DNA of 64,000 nt from Desulfurococcales archaeon. Its GTDB lineage: Archaea; Thermoproteota; Thermoprotei_A; Sulfolobales; Fervidicoccaceae. Both the position numbers and the translations under genes were made by a program. The stretch lies in NCBI GenBank assembly GCA_009904015.1, contig WYEQ01000014.1, forward strand, positions 1 through 64,000. The letters are read 5' to 3'. Within the stretch, counting starts at the first letter, position 1, and every line of letters begins with the position of its first letter. The notes beneath the pieces were generated by a model. It made no database searches. It was given only the letters and a program-made list of their open reading frames with translations, and had not been told where the DNA came from. This document shows, in pieces, positions 8,018 to 17,229 of this stretch.

Positions 8018-8114
8018 TGGGGCCGCCGGGATTTGAACCCGGGACCACCAGCGCTCCGGTGGCTACGGGGAGCACCCCCAGGCTGGCATCCTAGCCAAGC
8101 TAGACGACGGCCCC
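8018..8114 (-). tRNA. tRNA-Pro (GGG) with one intron
   Basis: Acceptor stem GGGGCCG/CGGCCCC with A73, T-arm CCGGG-TTCAAAT-CCCGG and anticodon stem CCAGC/GCTGG are complete. The loop reads C-T-GGG-G, giving anticodon GGG, and an intron of about 22 nt (8054-8075) lies at the canonical 37/38 position. The intron boundary could shift by a base or two because of the G run. CCA is not encoded. Confidence 0.9.
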
Positions 8115-8179
8115 CTACGTAAAATGAAGAGTAGTTTAAGGTTATAAAAAAAGTTTTGATTCACGAATGGCCCTCCCCC

Positions 8180-8188
8180 TTTTAAATA
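8180..8188 (+). promoter_or_regulatory. TATA box of the cdvB-like gene
   Basis: TTTTAAATA lies 34-42 nt before the ATG, after a pyrimidine-rich stretch, predicting transcription start only about 10 nt before the start codon. The mRNA would have a very short leader. Confidence 0.55.
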
Positions 8189-8221
8189 CAATCAACAAAA
8201 GGGAATTGATAGGCGAAAAAA

Positions 8222-8887
8222 ATGGCATCAATAAACAAATTCGCCGGTAGATGGGCACCAGCAGACAATAAAGAAAACGTATGGGACAAGATAAAAGACA
8301 AAATATCACCCCCGCCCCCCGTTAGACACAGAGTCACGATGGCTCTATACAAACTAAAGGTACAGAAAAACAGGCTTGAATACACGCTTAACAAGCTACA
8401 GCAGAGAGGAAACGCGCTCTTTGAAAAAGTAGTTGATGCCCAAGTCAAGAAGGACCAAGCAAGAGCCATCATGTACGCAAGCGAGGTAGCCGAGGTCAGA
8501 AAAATAGCTAAGAGCATAATGAGCGCCATATACGCGCTCGAGAGAATAAGCCTAAGGCTAGAAACAGTAAGAGATGTGGGAGACTTAATAACAGCGCTAG
8601 GGCCGGTAGTATCGGTTGTCAAGGAGGTAAAGACGAGACTACTGGGAATAATGCCGGATGTCGCTTTCGAGCTAAGCGAGGTGGACGAGCTACTCCAGAC
8701 AGCAGTCTACGAGCTAGGAGAGTTCACAGGCATAAACATGAGCGAGATAGCGCCGAGCGACGAGGCAAAGAAAGTGCTGGAGGAAGCAGCAGCCATCGCG
8801 GAGCAGAGAATGAAGGAGCAGTTCCCAGAAATACCGATATCAAGCGACTCTCTCCCAGCACCACCAACAGCAGAATCAGCACATTAA
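8222..8887 (+). CDS. cdvB: CdvB-family ESCRT-III-like cell division protein
   Basis: The 221-residue protein matches crenarchaeal CdvB paralogues. It has a basic, helical N-terminal half (residues 35-110, with KLKVQKNRLEYTLNKLQQRG and KKDQARAIMYASEVAEVRKIAKSI), then an acidic second half, and a proline-containing tail. ESCRT-III proteins polymerise on the membrane and constrict the division site. The long winged-helix or MIM2 tail of classical CdvB is not obvious, so it may be a CdvB1/B2-type paralogue. CdvA and CdvC are not in the window; it appears to be transcribed alone. Confidence 0.87.
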   Translation: MASINKFAGRWAPADNKENVWDKIKDKISPPPPVRHRVTMALYKLKVQKNRLEYTLNKLQQRGNALFEKVVDAQVKKDQARAIMYASEVAEVRKIAKSIMSAIYALERISLRLETVRDVGDLITALGPVVSVVKEVKTRLLGIMPDVAFELSEVDELLQTAVYELGEFTGINMSEIAPSDEAKKVLEEAAAIAEQRMKEQFPEIPISSDSLPAPPTAESAH

Positions 8888-8975
8888 CAAGTACATAGAA
8901 GTAGAAACTCTCCTTTTTTAAACCAAGCTAATCAAACAATTATTTTTCCATAATTATTGAAATTGATTTCAATAA

Positions 8976-9020
8976 CTGACCTCCTCCCCGCCCTGAAGAG
9001 CGAGGCTTTCAGTTGTAATC
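8976..9020 (+). repeat. IS200/IS605 end relic (type 1 hairpin)
   Basis: CTGACCTCCTCCCCGCCCTGAAGAGCGAGGCTTTC matches the end hairpins at 49003, 16132 and 34541. It sits alone in the 200-nt gap between the convergent cdvB and dolichol-kinase-like genes, with no transposase remains. The rest of the gap shows nothing else. Confidence 0.65.
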
Positions 9021-9088
9021 AGAAGCCTGGTTCCTATCATCGAGAAAGCCTCAAAGCTTTTAACCATCATCATCAAAGGAAAAAAATG

Positions 9089-9748
9089 TTAATACTGCAT
9101 TATAAAACCAACGATAAGAATAATGGATGAGGCAATCGCTATTAGGAAGTTATCATCAAGGTTCTTGTACTCATACCTCTCAACGTAGCTCGCAACAGCA
9201 GCCGCGACCACGCCCGTCAGACCAGCGATCAAGTAGCCAATAGGCACGGAGACAATCAGCATGAACAAGTTCCCAATCCAATGCTTGCTTCTCCTCTTAA
9301 TCAACAAGTTCCTAGCCAATCCAGTCACACCATCACCAAAAGCAATGAGCAAGCCGGGAATAATCGAGATAAATAAGTTCTTCGTGACAAGCCATACAAC
9401 AAGCATGCTTACAGCCCATGCCACAGCGAAGTTTACCTCATACATGTTCTCCCTGAACTGGAACCAATCAAGAAGCCTCTGGCTCCTATGATGATAATAG
9501 AGATAAGCAGCGAGAGCCATACCAGCGATGAAGGGCAGAACAGGCGTGGAGAAGACGTAGGGAACGAACAACGTGGCCACTCCAGCCCCGAATATATGGA
9601 TAATCTTTCTGCTCACATAAGCCGCCCTATGCTCGTTGAACCCTCTCGACAACAGCCATTTATAAGGATACTTGGAGGCAATGACAACGAGGTAGACATA
9701 AAGAGATAGTGCGATCATCCACGCAATTTCACTTGAACTAACAGACAC
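9089..9748 (-). CDS. dolichol/phytol kinase-like membrane protein
   Basis: The 219-residue product has about six or seven hydrophobic helices and two motifs of the SEC59/VTE5 polyprenol kinase family: RKIIHIFGAG (residues 46-55) and FGDGVTGLARNLLIKRRSKHWIGNL. Family members phosphorylate polyprenols using CTP; in archaea the substrate may be dolichol for glycan carriers, or geranylgeraniol. The gene is followed upstream by enolase on the same strand, 16 nt away. Substrate is inferred from the family only. Confidence 0.75.
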   Translation of the reverse strand: MSVSSSEIAWMIALSLYVYLVVIASKYPYKWLLSRGFNEHRAAYVSRKIIHIFGAGVATLFVPYVFSTPVLPFIAGMALAAYLYYHHRSQRLLDWFQFRENMYEVNFAVAWAVSMLVVWLVTKNLFISIIPGLLIAFGDGVTGLARNLLIKRRSKHWIGNLFMLIVSVPIGYLIAGLTGVVAAAVASYVERYEYKNLDDNFLIAIASSIILIVGFIMQY

Positions 9749-9764
9749 TGTGACACACGTCCTT

Positions 9765-11039
9765 CTAAATCATGGTGAGGACTCTTCTTCCAGCGTATTC
9801 CAGCGAGTACTCCTCCTCTATATACAATAGCCTATTATATTTACTTGTCCTCTCCCCTCTTGCAGGGGCACCTGTTTTTATAAACTCGGATGAAAGCCCC
9901 ACCGCTAGGTCAGCGATGAACGGGTCCTCCGTGTCACCGCTTCTATGGCTAACCACCCTGAGGTTCCCGCATCCCAAGGCCATTTCCGCGAACTCTATAG
10001 CGTCAGTCAAAGTGCCGACCTGGTTAGGCTTGACTATGACCCCCCTTGTAGATTTTGATTTGCATCCAATAAGCAAACGCTCCTGGTTTGTGACGTATAG
10101 GTCATCACCCACAACGATAGTACTGCTCAGCATCCTCTGCAAAGCAGAGAAAGAATCGAAATCCCCCTCATGGAAGGGATCCTCAAGGTAAACGAGCTTG
10201 TAAGTAGATGCTAGCTCGCGGTAGTAATCCATGAGCTCGCCAGCAGTGAACTCCCTTCCATTAAGCCTGTAAAGAGCTTTTCTCTTATCAAAGAGGTTTG
10301 AGCCGGCCACGTCGAGCCCTAGGAAGAACTCCTTGCCAAGAGTGAAGCCCGCGGACTCAATTACTTTAGATAGTAGCCCAAGTGCATCTACGCTGGATTT
10401 CACCGGTGGAGAAAACCCGCCCTCGTCGCCTGCCATAACTGCGCTTTTACCAAACCTTGATACAAGCTCCTTCTTGAGAAGCTGAAACACCTTTACGGAT
10501 TCGATAAGAGCATCCCTAAAGGAGCTGAACCCTAAAGGAATAACTAGGAACTCCTGAATGTCCAGGAAACCTGCTCCGTGAAGACCACCATTAATGAAGT
10601 TGAGAAGGGGGACTGGAATACGTTTTCTTCGAGCACCACCAATGTACTCAAAGTACTCCATTCCAAGGGCGCTCGCCGCTGTCTTAGCAACAGCTATGCT
10701 AGTAGCAATAGCCGTGTTACCACCTATCTTTGAGAAGTTAGGCGTCCCGTCAAGCCCTCGTAGCAATGTATCCACCCTCCACTGACTCCTTACATCGACC
10801 CCAACAAGAGACTGCGCGACAAGAGTATTAACGAGCTCCACGGCTTTAGAGACACGCCTCGGGAAAGAATCATCAACGAGCTCATGAGCCTCCATGCTGC
10901 CTTTACTAGCTCCGCTCGGCGCATCCCCACAGTCAGTAACGAAATCCGTGGAAACGCACACCCTCAGCGTAAAGTTACCTCTCGAGTCCAGAACCTCTAA
11001 CCCCTTGACTCTCCTAATCGAAAAGACTTCGCTACTCAT
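9765..11039 (-). CDS. eno: enolase
   Basis: This cytosolic enzyme interconverts 2-phosphoglycerate and phosphoenolpyruvate. Family motifs are intact: N-terminal LEVLDSRGN, GDEGGFSP, the metal ligand region YLEDPF, the catalytic lysine in VIVKPNQVGT and the SHRSGDTED segment. The start at 11039 (MSSEVFSIRRVKG) fits the usual N-terminus; ATG/GTG codons up to 30 nt earlier would add an atypical hydrophobic leader. About 424 residues, normal length. It pairs metabolically with the archaeal phosphoglycerate mutase at 34.9 kb. Confidence 0.96.
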   Translation of the reverse strand: MSSEVFSIRRVKGLEVLDSRGNFTLRVCVSTDFVTDCGDAPSGASKGSMEAHELVDDSFPRRVSKAVELVNTLVAQSLVGVDVRSQWRVDTLLRGLDGTPNFSKIGGNTAIATSIAVAKTAASALGMEYFEYIGGARRKRIPVPLLNFINGGLHGAGFLDIQEFLVIPLGFSSFRDALIESVKVFQLLKKELVSRFGKSAVMAGDEGGFSPPVKSSVDALGLLSKVIESAGFTLGKEFFLGLDVAGSNLFDKRKALYRLNGREFTAGELMDYYRELASTYKLVYLEDPFHEGDFDSFSALQRMLSSTIVVGDDLYVTNQERLLIGCKSKSTRGVIVKPNQVGTLTDAIEFAEMALGCGNLRVVSHRSGDTEDPFIADLAVGLSSEFIKTGAPARGERTSKYNRLLYIEEEYSLEYAGRRVLTMI

Positions 11040-11126
11040 AACCATCAACAAAAAATATTGCCAAATCATCTATATTTTAATTTACAGCTACATAAAAAAG
11101 TACACCGAATTAATGAGTGAAGCAAC

Positions 11127-11780
11127 TTGAGGATACTCATTATTGGCGCGGGGTCAACGGGCAGCCACCTCGCAAAGCTACTATCGGGGAAAGGACACGA
11201 AGTAATAATCGTTGATACAAACGAGAACAAAATCGAAAATGTACAAAAAGAAGCAGACGTTCAAGCATACAAAAGGGACGCCACGGACGTATCGCTGTAC
11301 GAGGAGCTAGACCTAGAGACGATAGACGTCGTTGTAACGGTAACGGATAAAGACGAGGTCAACCTACTTGTGGCAACCCTAGCAAAGGAAAGCGGAGTCC
11401 CAAAAGTCATCGCAAGAGTAAAGTCACCGCAAATAGCCAAGCTACTACGGAAAATGGGCATAGAAGACGTGTTTAACCCTCCAACCCTCATCGCAAACTT
11501 GATATACAGCACAATTGAGGGGAAAAGAAGAATAGCGACGCTTCTCCCAGCGTTTCTAGGGGACTACGAGCTTGTATCACTGGTAATAAAGGAAGGGGAT
11601 AGCAGTGTTGGTAAAAGGCTTGGTGAAATAGAGGTTCCCGAACAAGCAAAGATAATAGCTATTTACGATGGAGAAAAAATAATAGAGCCTATACCACAAA
11701 TAGAGATGAAGCCAGGCCTACACATCATAGCGCTTGTGCACAAAGAAGCAGTGGACGAGCTACTTAGGAACTACCGGTGA
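11127..11780 (+). CDS. trkA: TrkA/KtrA-type potassium channel regulatory protein
   Basis: The 217-residue protein has an N-terminal RCK (TrkA-N) Rossmann domain with GAGSTGSHLA (residues 7-16), the VDTNENK acidic end of strand 2 and DVVVTVTDKDEVNLL, then a TrkA-C domain from about residue 140 (VGKRLGEIEVPE). It would sense nucleotides and gate K+ channels or transporters. The start is TTG. The next gene encodes a MscS-like channel and overlaps or abuts the stop, suggesting coregulated ion control. Confidence 0.88.
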   Translation: MRILIIGAGSTGSHLAKLLSGKGHEVIIVDTNENKIENVQKEADVQAYKRDATDVSLYEELDLETIDVVVTVTDKDEVNLLVATLAKESGVPKVIARVKSPQIAKLLRKMGIEDVFNPPTLIANLIYSTIEGKRRIATLLPAFLGDYELVSLVIKEGDSSVGKRLGEIEVPEQAKIIAIYDGEKIIEPIPQIEMKPGLHIIALVHKEAVDELLRNYR

Positions 11781-11785
11781 AGAAC

Positions 11786-12544
11786 ATGGAGCAATCTTTT
11801 CTCTACGTTTTAATAAAGGTCCTAGCCTCCATCATTATCTTCGCGGTCATAATCATAGGCCTAAACAGAGCCCTCTCAAGCCTAGAGAAAAAAGGAATCA
11901 TATCGTCAATAATTAAGAAAAGAATAGCTACAGTTACTGCTAGCATAATCGGTGTCCTAGTGTTATTAATTATTGTTTATGAGCTATCCTACCACGTGAT
12001 TTTCCTGTACCTGTTTTTAATTATATTCGCTGTATCAGTAGCATCCGCATACCCCATCCTCAACAACTTCTATGCGTACTACACGATTATGAATACGCGA
12101 CAAGTAATCAGCGGCGTGTACTTCAGTATTGGAAAAATAAGGGGAAGAGTAAAGAACGTTGGCTACCTATACACACAGCTACTTCTAGATGACGGCTCGT
12201 TGCTATACATACCTAACAACTACATGCTGAAAAAACCCTTCCGCATATACCGGGGATATGGAAAAATAAGAGCCAGGATAAACCTCATGGCTCAAGCCCC
12301 AGTCAACGTAGAGACAATAGCTAATAAAATCGAGGAAGAAATAAGAAGGAACTTCAGGCACTTATCGACAGACAGCGAAATAAGCGTTATAATCGATAAG
12401 GTAGAAGAATCAAACATAAGCTTCATAGTAGAGGTCGAGTATGTCTCAGGAGAGATAAGGGAGAAAATAGTGAATAATTTTATAGCGTCTATATATGACA
12501 GTCTATATGAGTACTCGCCAACAATCGAGATACTCAGGAAATAA
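11786..12544 (+). CDS. MscS-like mechanosensitive channel protein (putative)
   Basis: The 252-residue product has three to four N-terminal hydrophobic helices (to about residue 105) and a cytosolic part whose GRVKNVGYLYTQLLLDDGSLLYIPNNYMLKKPF fits the MscS beta domain, where a phrase ending in IPN is typical. The pore helix is not as glycine/alanine-rich as in classical MscS, so gating by tension is not certain. The start was chosen as ATG 11786 because GGTGA lies 6 nt upstream; GTG 11777 is the alternative. It sits between trkA and a zinc-ribbon gene. Confidence 0.68.
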   Translation: MEQSFLYVLIKVLASIIIFAVIIIGLNRALSSLEKKGIISSIIKKRIATVTASIIGVLVLLIIVYELSYHVIFLYLFLIIFAVSVASAYPILNNFYAYYTIMNTRQVISGVYFSIGKIRGRVKNVGYLYTQLLLDDGSLLYIPNNYMLKKPFRIYRGYGKIRARINLMAQAPVNVETIANKIEEEIRRNFRHLSTDSEISVIIDKVEESNISFIVEVEYVSGEIREKIVNNFIASIYDSLYEYSPTIEILRK

Positions 12545-12876
12545 TGAAGTGGTGCAAGGAAATGCCCAGGAAACAGGAGAAAAACATCAAGATTTGCCCA
12601 AGCTGTGGAACCATCGTCGAGAAGCCCGAGAAGACATGGCACTTGACAAGCCCCTTGCCCGACGCGCAGGGGAGAATAACGATAACCATTATGGCGAGCT
12701 TCACTTGCCCTAACTGCGGAGCGAAGTGGAAAGGAGTACTATCAAAGATAAAAGTAGGAGGACAAGAAGTGGAGATAGAAGGAGGAGCAAAGACAAGCAA
12801 GCTAGCCGACGAGGAAAAAACAGAGAGGCCAGGAGAAATAATTGAGCTCGATATAGATGATGTCATGAATGAATAG
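12544..12876 (+). CDS. small zinc-ribbon protein
   Basis: The 110-residue product has two CPxCG-type knuckles (CPSCGTIVEKP near residue 18 and CPNCGAKWKG near residue 57), forming one zinc ribbon, then an acidic C-terminal tail (IIELDIDDVMNE). I do not recognise a named family; such proteins in Desulfurococcales are usually of unknown function and may touch nucleic acids or transcription. Its ATG overlaps the TAA of the preceding gene (TAATG), so translation is coupled. A later start at residue 8 is possible. Confidence 0.65.
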   Translation: MKWCKEMPRKQEKNIKICPSCGTIVEKPEKTWHLTSPLPDAQGRITITIMASFTCPNCGAKWKGVLSKIKVGGQEVEIEGGAKTSKLADEEKTERPGEIIELDIDDVMNE

Positions 12877-12902
12877 TTTTTTAGTTAAACGGTGCGAATA
12901 TA

Positions 12903-13919
12903 ATGCAAAAAGAACTATCAATAATAAATGAGAAAATAGCTGGAATAGTAAAGGTAGACCACCAACTTGTAAACAGAAGCATTGGAACACTAAACGATAA
13001 CGTGGCTTTTATCAAGCTATCCCTAAACAACACCTTCTCGCCCAGAGCGCTAAAAGCATTTCTAGAAATACACTCGATACCTAGCAATCCCAAGTACGCC
13101 AAATGGAAGGTGTGGTTCAACTCGTTTCCAGTAACAAGAGAATACAAATCACACTACTCACTAACGATCAAGAATCAGCAACATAATATCTTCGTATTTG
13201 ATGTGACACCAATAATAAACAGAGACATCAAAAGGAAATCACATAAACTAGTCATAAAAAACATAGGCTCCACAGCTATTTATGTCGGGTACGTCTTACT
13301 AACAGTACAGCTTGAAGCGGAAAACGTGGAAACATACCATTACTACCAAGTGTTAACGAGTGAGTGCAGCTACAAATCTCCATGCGCATTGAGCATCCCG
13401 GAATGCACTGCGTACGCCAAGACTCAGTCGAGAATAAATGCTTATTATCAAAGCCCTCCTGTGGAGGTGTTCTTATCAACAAGCACGTGGAAAGAGAGAG
13501 CCCTTTTCCCCACAAGGATAGTTGATTTAGTTATCGAAGGATGTGTAGGAAACAGAATAGTTATAGCTCCAAATAGCCATGAGAACATGTACTTGCTGAG
13601 TGTACATAGCTATGCATCTAACTATGATAGGCCGCAGATAGATATTAAAGCAACAAGCACACATAAAGAGAGAGAAGTTGAGGTTGAGATTTCTGTACTT
13701 AACGAGGGGAAAGCGGATGCAAAAAACCTGATGATAGTAGGCATACTCTATGGAAACACTATTTATAATAAAAAACTACAAGCACTGAGGCCCGGAGATG
13801 TCTTTACCGATAAGATAACCGTGGAGAAGCCTAAAACCCCAGCAACAATAGCGATCAGAGCTGTTTGGAACGAGTACGGGGAAACTATTTTCAAGGAAAC
13901 AAAATTAAATATATCATAA
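12903..13919 (+). CDS. uncharacterised protein with C-terminal CARDB-like repeat
   Basis: This 338-residue protein has no recognised enzymatic motif. The N-terminal two thirds appears beta-rich, with a cysteine-containing stretch (CSYKSPCALSIPECTAYAK, near residues 155-175) that could bind a metal or form disulphides. The last 100 residues (EVEVEISVLNEGKADAKNLMIVGIL) fit a CARDB/immunoglobulin-like fold of surface proteins. No signal peptide is seen, so location is unclear. It follows the zinc-ribbon gene by 26 nt. Confidence 0.55.
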   Translation: MQKELSIINEKIAGIVKVDHQLVNRSIGTLNDNVAFIKLSLNNTFSPRALKAFLEIHSIPSNPKYAKWKVWFNSFPVTREYKSHYSLTIKNQQHNIFVFDVTPIINRDIKRKSHKLVIKNIGSTAIYVGYVLLTVQLEAENVETYHYYQVLTSECSYKSPCALSIPECTAYAKTQSRINAYYQSPPVEVFLSTSTWKERALFPTRIVDLVIEGCVGNRIVIAPNSHENMYLLSVHSYASNYDRPQIDIKATSTHKEREVEVEISVLNEGKADAKNLMIVGILYGNTIYNKKLQALRPGDVFTDKITVEKPKTPATIAIRAVWNEYGETIFKETKLNIS

Positions 13920-13944
13920 CAGCGTGAGCAACCTTTGCTGACTA

Positions 13945-14892
13945 TTATGGTTTTATTACTCCTATTTTCATAAGTAACTCACAGGTTTTACAGTACTCCC
14001 TGCCAGGGCTTGTGGGTTCCCTGCAGTTTTTACATTCATTAAGAAGAAGTGTGCTACCACTTCTTGATAGTAACCTCTGAGATACCACTTCATCGAAGCT
14101 GTTTAGAAGCCTAAGCATTATGCCTGGCTCTTCTTTCTCCATCATAATCATCCAGCGTCTAATCCTGGCCCTAACAGTGGGTTGATAAATGATGTAGGGA
14201 CACTCAACGCTCTGGAAGCGATAACCAGAATAGTACGCGTACGTCGCTGCCTCCCATTCATAAATCTTCCTTAAAGGCTTTATTCTCTTGACGAGCTTCT
14301 TGCTTGGCACAGGTGCCAGTGGATGCTGCCTTACAAGCCTTGATGTATCCCCCCTGAATATGTTTATGAGGAGAGTTTGTGCCTCATCATCTAGGTTATG
14401 AGCTGTGGCGGTCTTAGAAGCTCCAAGCTGACGAGCATAGTAATTAATAATCCTTCTTCTAATAATGCCGCAGAACGTGCACGCCGATATCCCCAATCTC
14501 TTCTTGTTGCCAAGATTAACTAGCTCGGAGAGAGAAAGACCAACTGCATCCTTAAAACTAACGACTATGTGCTCAACGCCTCTCTCCATTGTGGCCTTTT
14601 TCACGAAATCCAGCTCATCCTGCCTATTGTACCCAGGAATACCCTCAATGATTGTCAGGGCAATCAGCTTCGATGGGTCATGTAGCCGGGATAAAACGTC
14701 GAGGAGAACAAAACTATCTTTACCCCCGCTTATCCCCATCAACACCGTGTCGCTTGAGTCAAGCATATTAAAGCGATAGACCTCTTCTTTAACCCTGCTA
14801 ACCACGTTTTTCTTGAAACAGTTTTCACAAAGCCTAATACCCTGATGAGGAACATATACCTTGGCCTGGGCACCGCAATAATCACATCTCAA
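13945..14892 (-). CDS. ttuA: TtuA/NcsA (Ncs6) family tRNA 2-thiolation protein
   Basis: The 315-residue protein has an N-terminal zinc finger (CDYCG...LCENC), the PP-loop SGGKDSFVLLD that adenylates the target uridine, the FeS-coordinating CTFCG and VECPY cysteines, and a C-terminal zinc finger (CKNC...CKTC). It would insert sulfur into tRNA: position 54 (TtuA type) or wobble U34 (Ncs6 type). Thiolation at 54 stabilises tRNA in hyperthermophiles. A second paralogue is at 51123; the two probably divide these tasks, but which does which is not decidable here. Confidence 0.86.
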   Translation of the reverse strand: MRCDYCGAQAKVYVPHQGIRLCENCFKKNVVSRVKEEVYRFNMLDSSDTVLMGISGGKDSFVLLDVLSRLHDPSKLIALTIIEGIPGYNRQDELDFVKKATMERGVEHIVVSFKDAVGLSLSELVNLGNKKRLGISACTFCGIIRRRIINYYARQLGASKTATAHNLDDEAQTLLINIFRGDTSRLVRQHPLAPVPSKKLVKRIKPLRKIYEWEAATYAYYSGYRFQSVECPYIIYQPTVRARIRRWMIMMEKEEPGIMLRLLNSFDEVVSQRLLSRSGSTLLLNECKNCREPTSPGREYCKTCELLMKIGVIKP

Positions 14893-15034
14893 TTTTTAAG
14901 GCTCAGCCCCTCAAACCACTTTTGTTACCACACATTATTCTCGCTACTCAGGAGTTATAAACAAGCATTATAAACATTGTTTCAGGCCTTTCCACTGAAA
15001 TGAGAACGAAAAAAATTTGGTTACAAAGTTTGAG

Positions 15035-15125
<91 letters not shown>

Positions 15126-15248
15126 TCCATTTCTATTTATACGTGATAAGCACTTAAAAAACTAAAAGACAAAAAAGACGATTAAAACCAATATTTATTG
15201 AATGGCTCAATCTCCTAACAAGAATATGATAAAAAGCCCTCAACAGAG

Positions 15249-16064
15249 CTAGTAGTACTCGATTTTAATCCCTAACTCCTTAGCCTTAGCTAATATGACG
15301 TTCTCAGAGGCTCTGGAAACAGAGTTCTTCTCGATAAAAACCATGGAGGCGGGAGGCACTGACTTGGTTAAAGCTTGCTGTACAATGCCTTCATCAAGGT
15401 TCTTCAAAGCATATCTCGCTATTATGTGACTCACACAAATATTGCTTTCAATAACTCTTCTAGTCAGCCTAGCTGGATAGTGGTTCTCCCCAAAGCTAGC
15501 AACAACAACACAGCTCTGCTCACTTATTGATAAAAAATCGTTAAGAGCACCCATAACTGCCTCCCCGACGAGCCTATGCAAATCAACCCGCACCCACATC
15601 TCAGGGGTACTGCCAATCTCGATGAAACACAAAGGGTTATCAAGGTCGGTTGGTCCATGATGAGTTGCCTCGAGACCTACGTAAAAGCCTGTAATATCGC
15701 TCCCACTAACTTTTTTGAAGAGCATGGATAAAAGAAGTTTCATCAGTAGGGGGGTCGAGTATGAAAGCCTACGTGGAGAACCGCCTAAAGCCGCATCATT
15801 GCCTGGGTTACCTGCAGGATGAACAGTGAGTGAGGGTCTGCCAGACTCGCTGCTATGCTTAGACAAGACAACAATATGGGAATCTATGTTTATTCCCAGC
15901 GAATCAACATCATCTTGAGTTATTGTCAAGGGATTCTTACCTAGCTCGACTAGGCTGACTTTCCCTGATAACTCCCCGTATTCGTTAAGAAGATCCCGAA
16001 TAGCTACTGAGATTCCTCTCCCCGCAGGATCCTCCCGCCAATAAAGAAGAGCAACTTTCACCAT
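15249..16064 (-). CDS. dtdA: D-aminoacyl-tRNA deacylase (archaeal DTD2 type)
   Basis: The 271-residue protein hydrolyses D-amino acids from mischarged tRNA and probably also aldehyde-modified aminoacyl-tRNA. It has the archaeal/plant DTD2 (GEK1) features: LEATHHGPT and a late GENHYPARLT segment, which corresponds to the GGGHY element. Start ATG 16064 (MVKVALLYW) was chosen because the family begins at this point; an ATG 9 nt earlier would add three residues. It is a lone gene, downstream of an IS relic and upstream of tRNA-Thr. Confidence 0.9.
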   Translation of the reverse strand: MVKVALLYWREDPAGRGISVAIRDLLNEYGELSGKVSLVELGKNPLTITQDDVDSLGINIDSHIVVLSKHSSESGRPSLTVHPAGNPGNDAALGGSPRRLSYSTPLLMKLLLSMLFKKVSGSDITGFYVGLEATHHGPTDLDNPLCFIEIGSTPEMWVRVDLHRLVGEAVMGALNDFLSISEQSCVVVASFGENHYPARLTRRVIESNICVSHIIARYALKNLDEGIVQQALTKSVPPASMVFIEKNSVSRASENVILAKAKELGIKIEYY

Positions 16065-16131
16065 TAGAACCATCGTGATGTGTCTTTTTTATTTTAGTTA
16101 TTGTTTTAGTTGTTTAATCAGCATTTATTTA

Positions 16132-16204
16132 GTTGACCTCATCCCGCCCTAAAGGGCGTGGGCTCTCTTTAGGGGGTTCACATGTCCCCCCATCTATTCG
16201 GGGA
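16132..16204 (-). repeat. IS200/IS605 right-end relic (type 1)
   Basis: Read on the minus strand the segment contains CCGAATAGATGGGGGGAC, a diverged TnpB C-terminus coding region (DPNR-type end), then the hairpin CACGCCCTTTAGGGCGGG and GAGGTCAAC. It matches the relics at 49003-49086 and 58153-58228. It fills most of the 196-nt gap before the next gene and lies about 57 nt upstream of its start. Confidence 0.7.
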
Positions 16205-16260
16205 TACGTAATGTATATTAAAAATGAAGCTGGATAATCGATAAGAAATAGAGATGGAAT

Positions 16261-17223
16261 ATGTGCTTTGTTGAGGGGTGCCTTGTTAGGAAAAATAATG
16301 TAATATGGATAGTGAAGGGGGTTGAGCACCCGGCCGGATACCTGACGGTTTTCCCGAGATATGAAATCAAAGATAAGGAGACCGGTGAGGGAGCGATCCT
16401 CGTTGGGAAAATGGGGCTTAAAAACCCTGAGGAATACTACGAATTTCTATTAACGAAGCCGGGCTATGGCAAGCTTTTGTATAACAACTGTGCTGGTAGA
16501 GCAACTCCTTTGATCGGAATAAACGAGGTCGAGACATCTTATAATCCATTCAAGCCTTTAATATGCGAAGAAAAAAGAAGAAGTGAGCCCTGCCTCGTCT
16601 ACGAGTACCTTGCCTCAGCAATAGAGCATGGGGAGATAGGCCTCACTGGGAGCTCATACTTTATGTGGACCCCTAAAAGCGATATAGATATACTGATTTT
16701 CACGAAGCCAAGCAATGTTACGCAAGTACTGGAGGAAATAAAGGAGAAGACCAGCGAAATCAGCTGGGAAGAGGCACTGAGCATAATGACTACCAGGGAG
16801 TACCATATACCTAGCTTAACAACGCTAACAAGAATAAAAAGAAGCATCAATCAAAGAAAAGTCCTAGGCAACGTCGTTTTTATCAGAATACTCACTGTTA
16901 ATCCGTTCATATACAATGAGTGCCACTACAACGTATTGAAGGAAGGAGAAGCTTACTTACAAGGCTTAGTCCTCGATGAGAGAAGCGCTGTATACCCATA
17001 TACCTACAGAGTACGAGTGCTCAGCTCTGATATCCTTGAGAAAAACCAAGAAATAACCATAATTAGTGATAGAGGAAGATTCTCGGAGGCCGCCAAAAAA
17101 GGAGAAAAAGTTATCGTTAAAGGCGATTACGAGGCAAAGATATACTCGCCAAGACAAATAGAGCACCAGGTTTATCTCTGGGCTAAGCACCACTACATCG
17201 CGCCTATGGAACACGTTGAGTGA
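16261..17223 (+). CDS. nucleotidyltransferase-fold protein (archaeal, uncharacterised)
   Basis: The 320-residue protein has the motif LTGSSYFMWTPKSDIDILIF (near residues 129-148), the GS...SDIDI signature of DNA polymerase beta-like nucleotidyltransferases. A paralogue with VTGSLMMGIHNPSISDIDLVVY lies at the right edge of the window, with the same overall length and a similar C-terminal region. Substrate is unknown; the motif order argues against CCA-adding enzymes. An N-terminal region of about 100 residues is shared with the paralogue. The start is the first ATG after the IS relic. It leads a three-gene unit. Confidence 0.65.
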   Translation: MCFVEGCLVRKNNVIWIVKGVEHPAGYLTVFPRYEIKDKETGEGAILVGKMGLKNPEEYYEFLLTKPGYGKLLYNNCAGRATPLIGINEVETSYNPFKPLICEEKRRSEPCLVYEYLASAIEHGEIGLTGSSYFMWTPKSDIDILIFTKPSNVTQVLEEIKEKTSEISWEEALSIMTTREYHIPSLTTLTRIKRSINQRKVLGNVVFIRILTVNPFIYNECHYNVLKEGEAYLQGLVLDERSAVYPYTYRVRVLSSDILEKNQEITIISDRGRFSEAAKKGEKVIVKGDYEAKIYSPRQIEHQVYLWAKHHYIAPMEHVE

Positions 17224-17229
17224 CCACGG

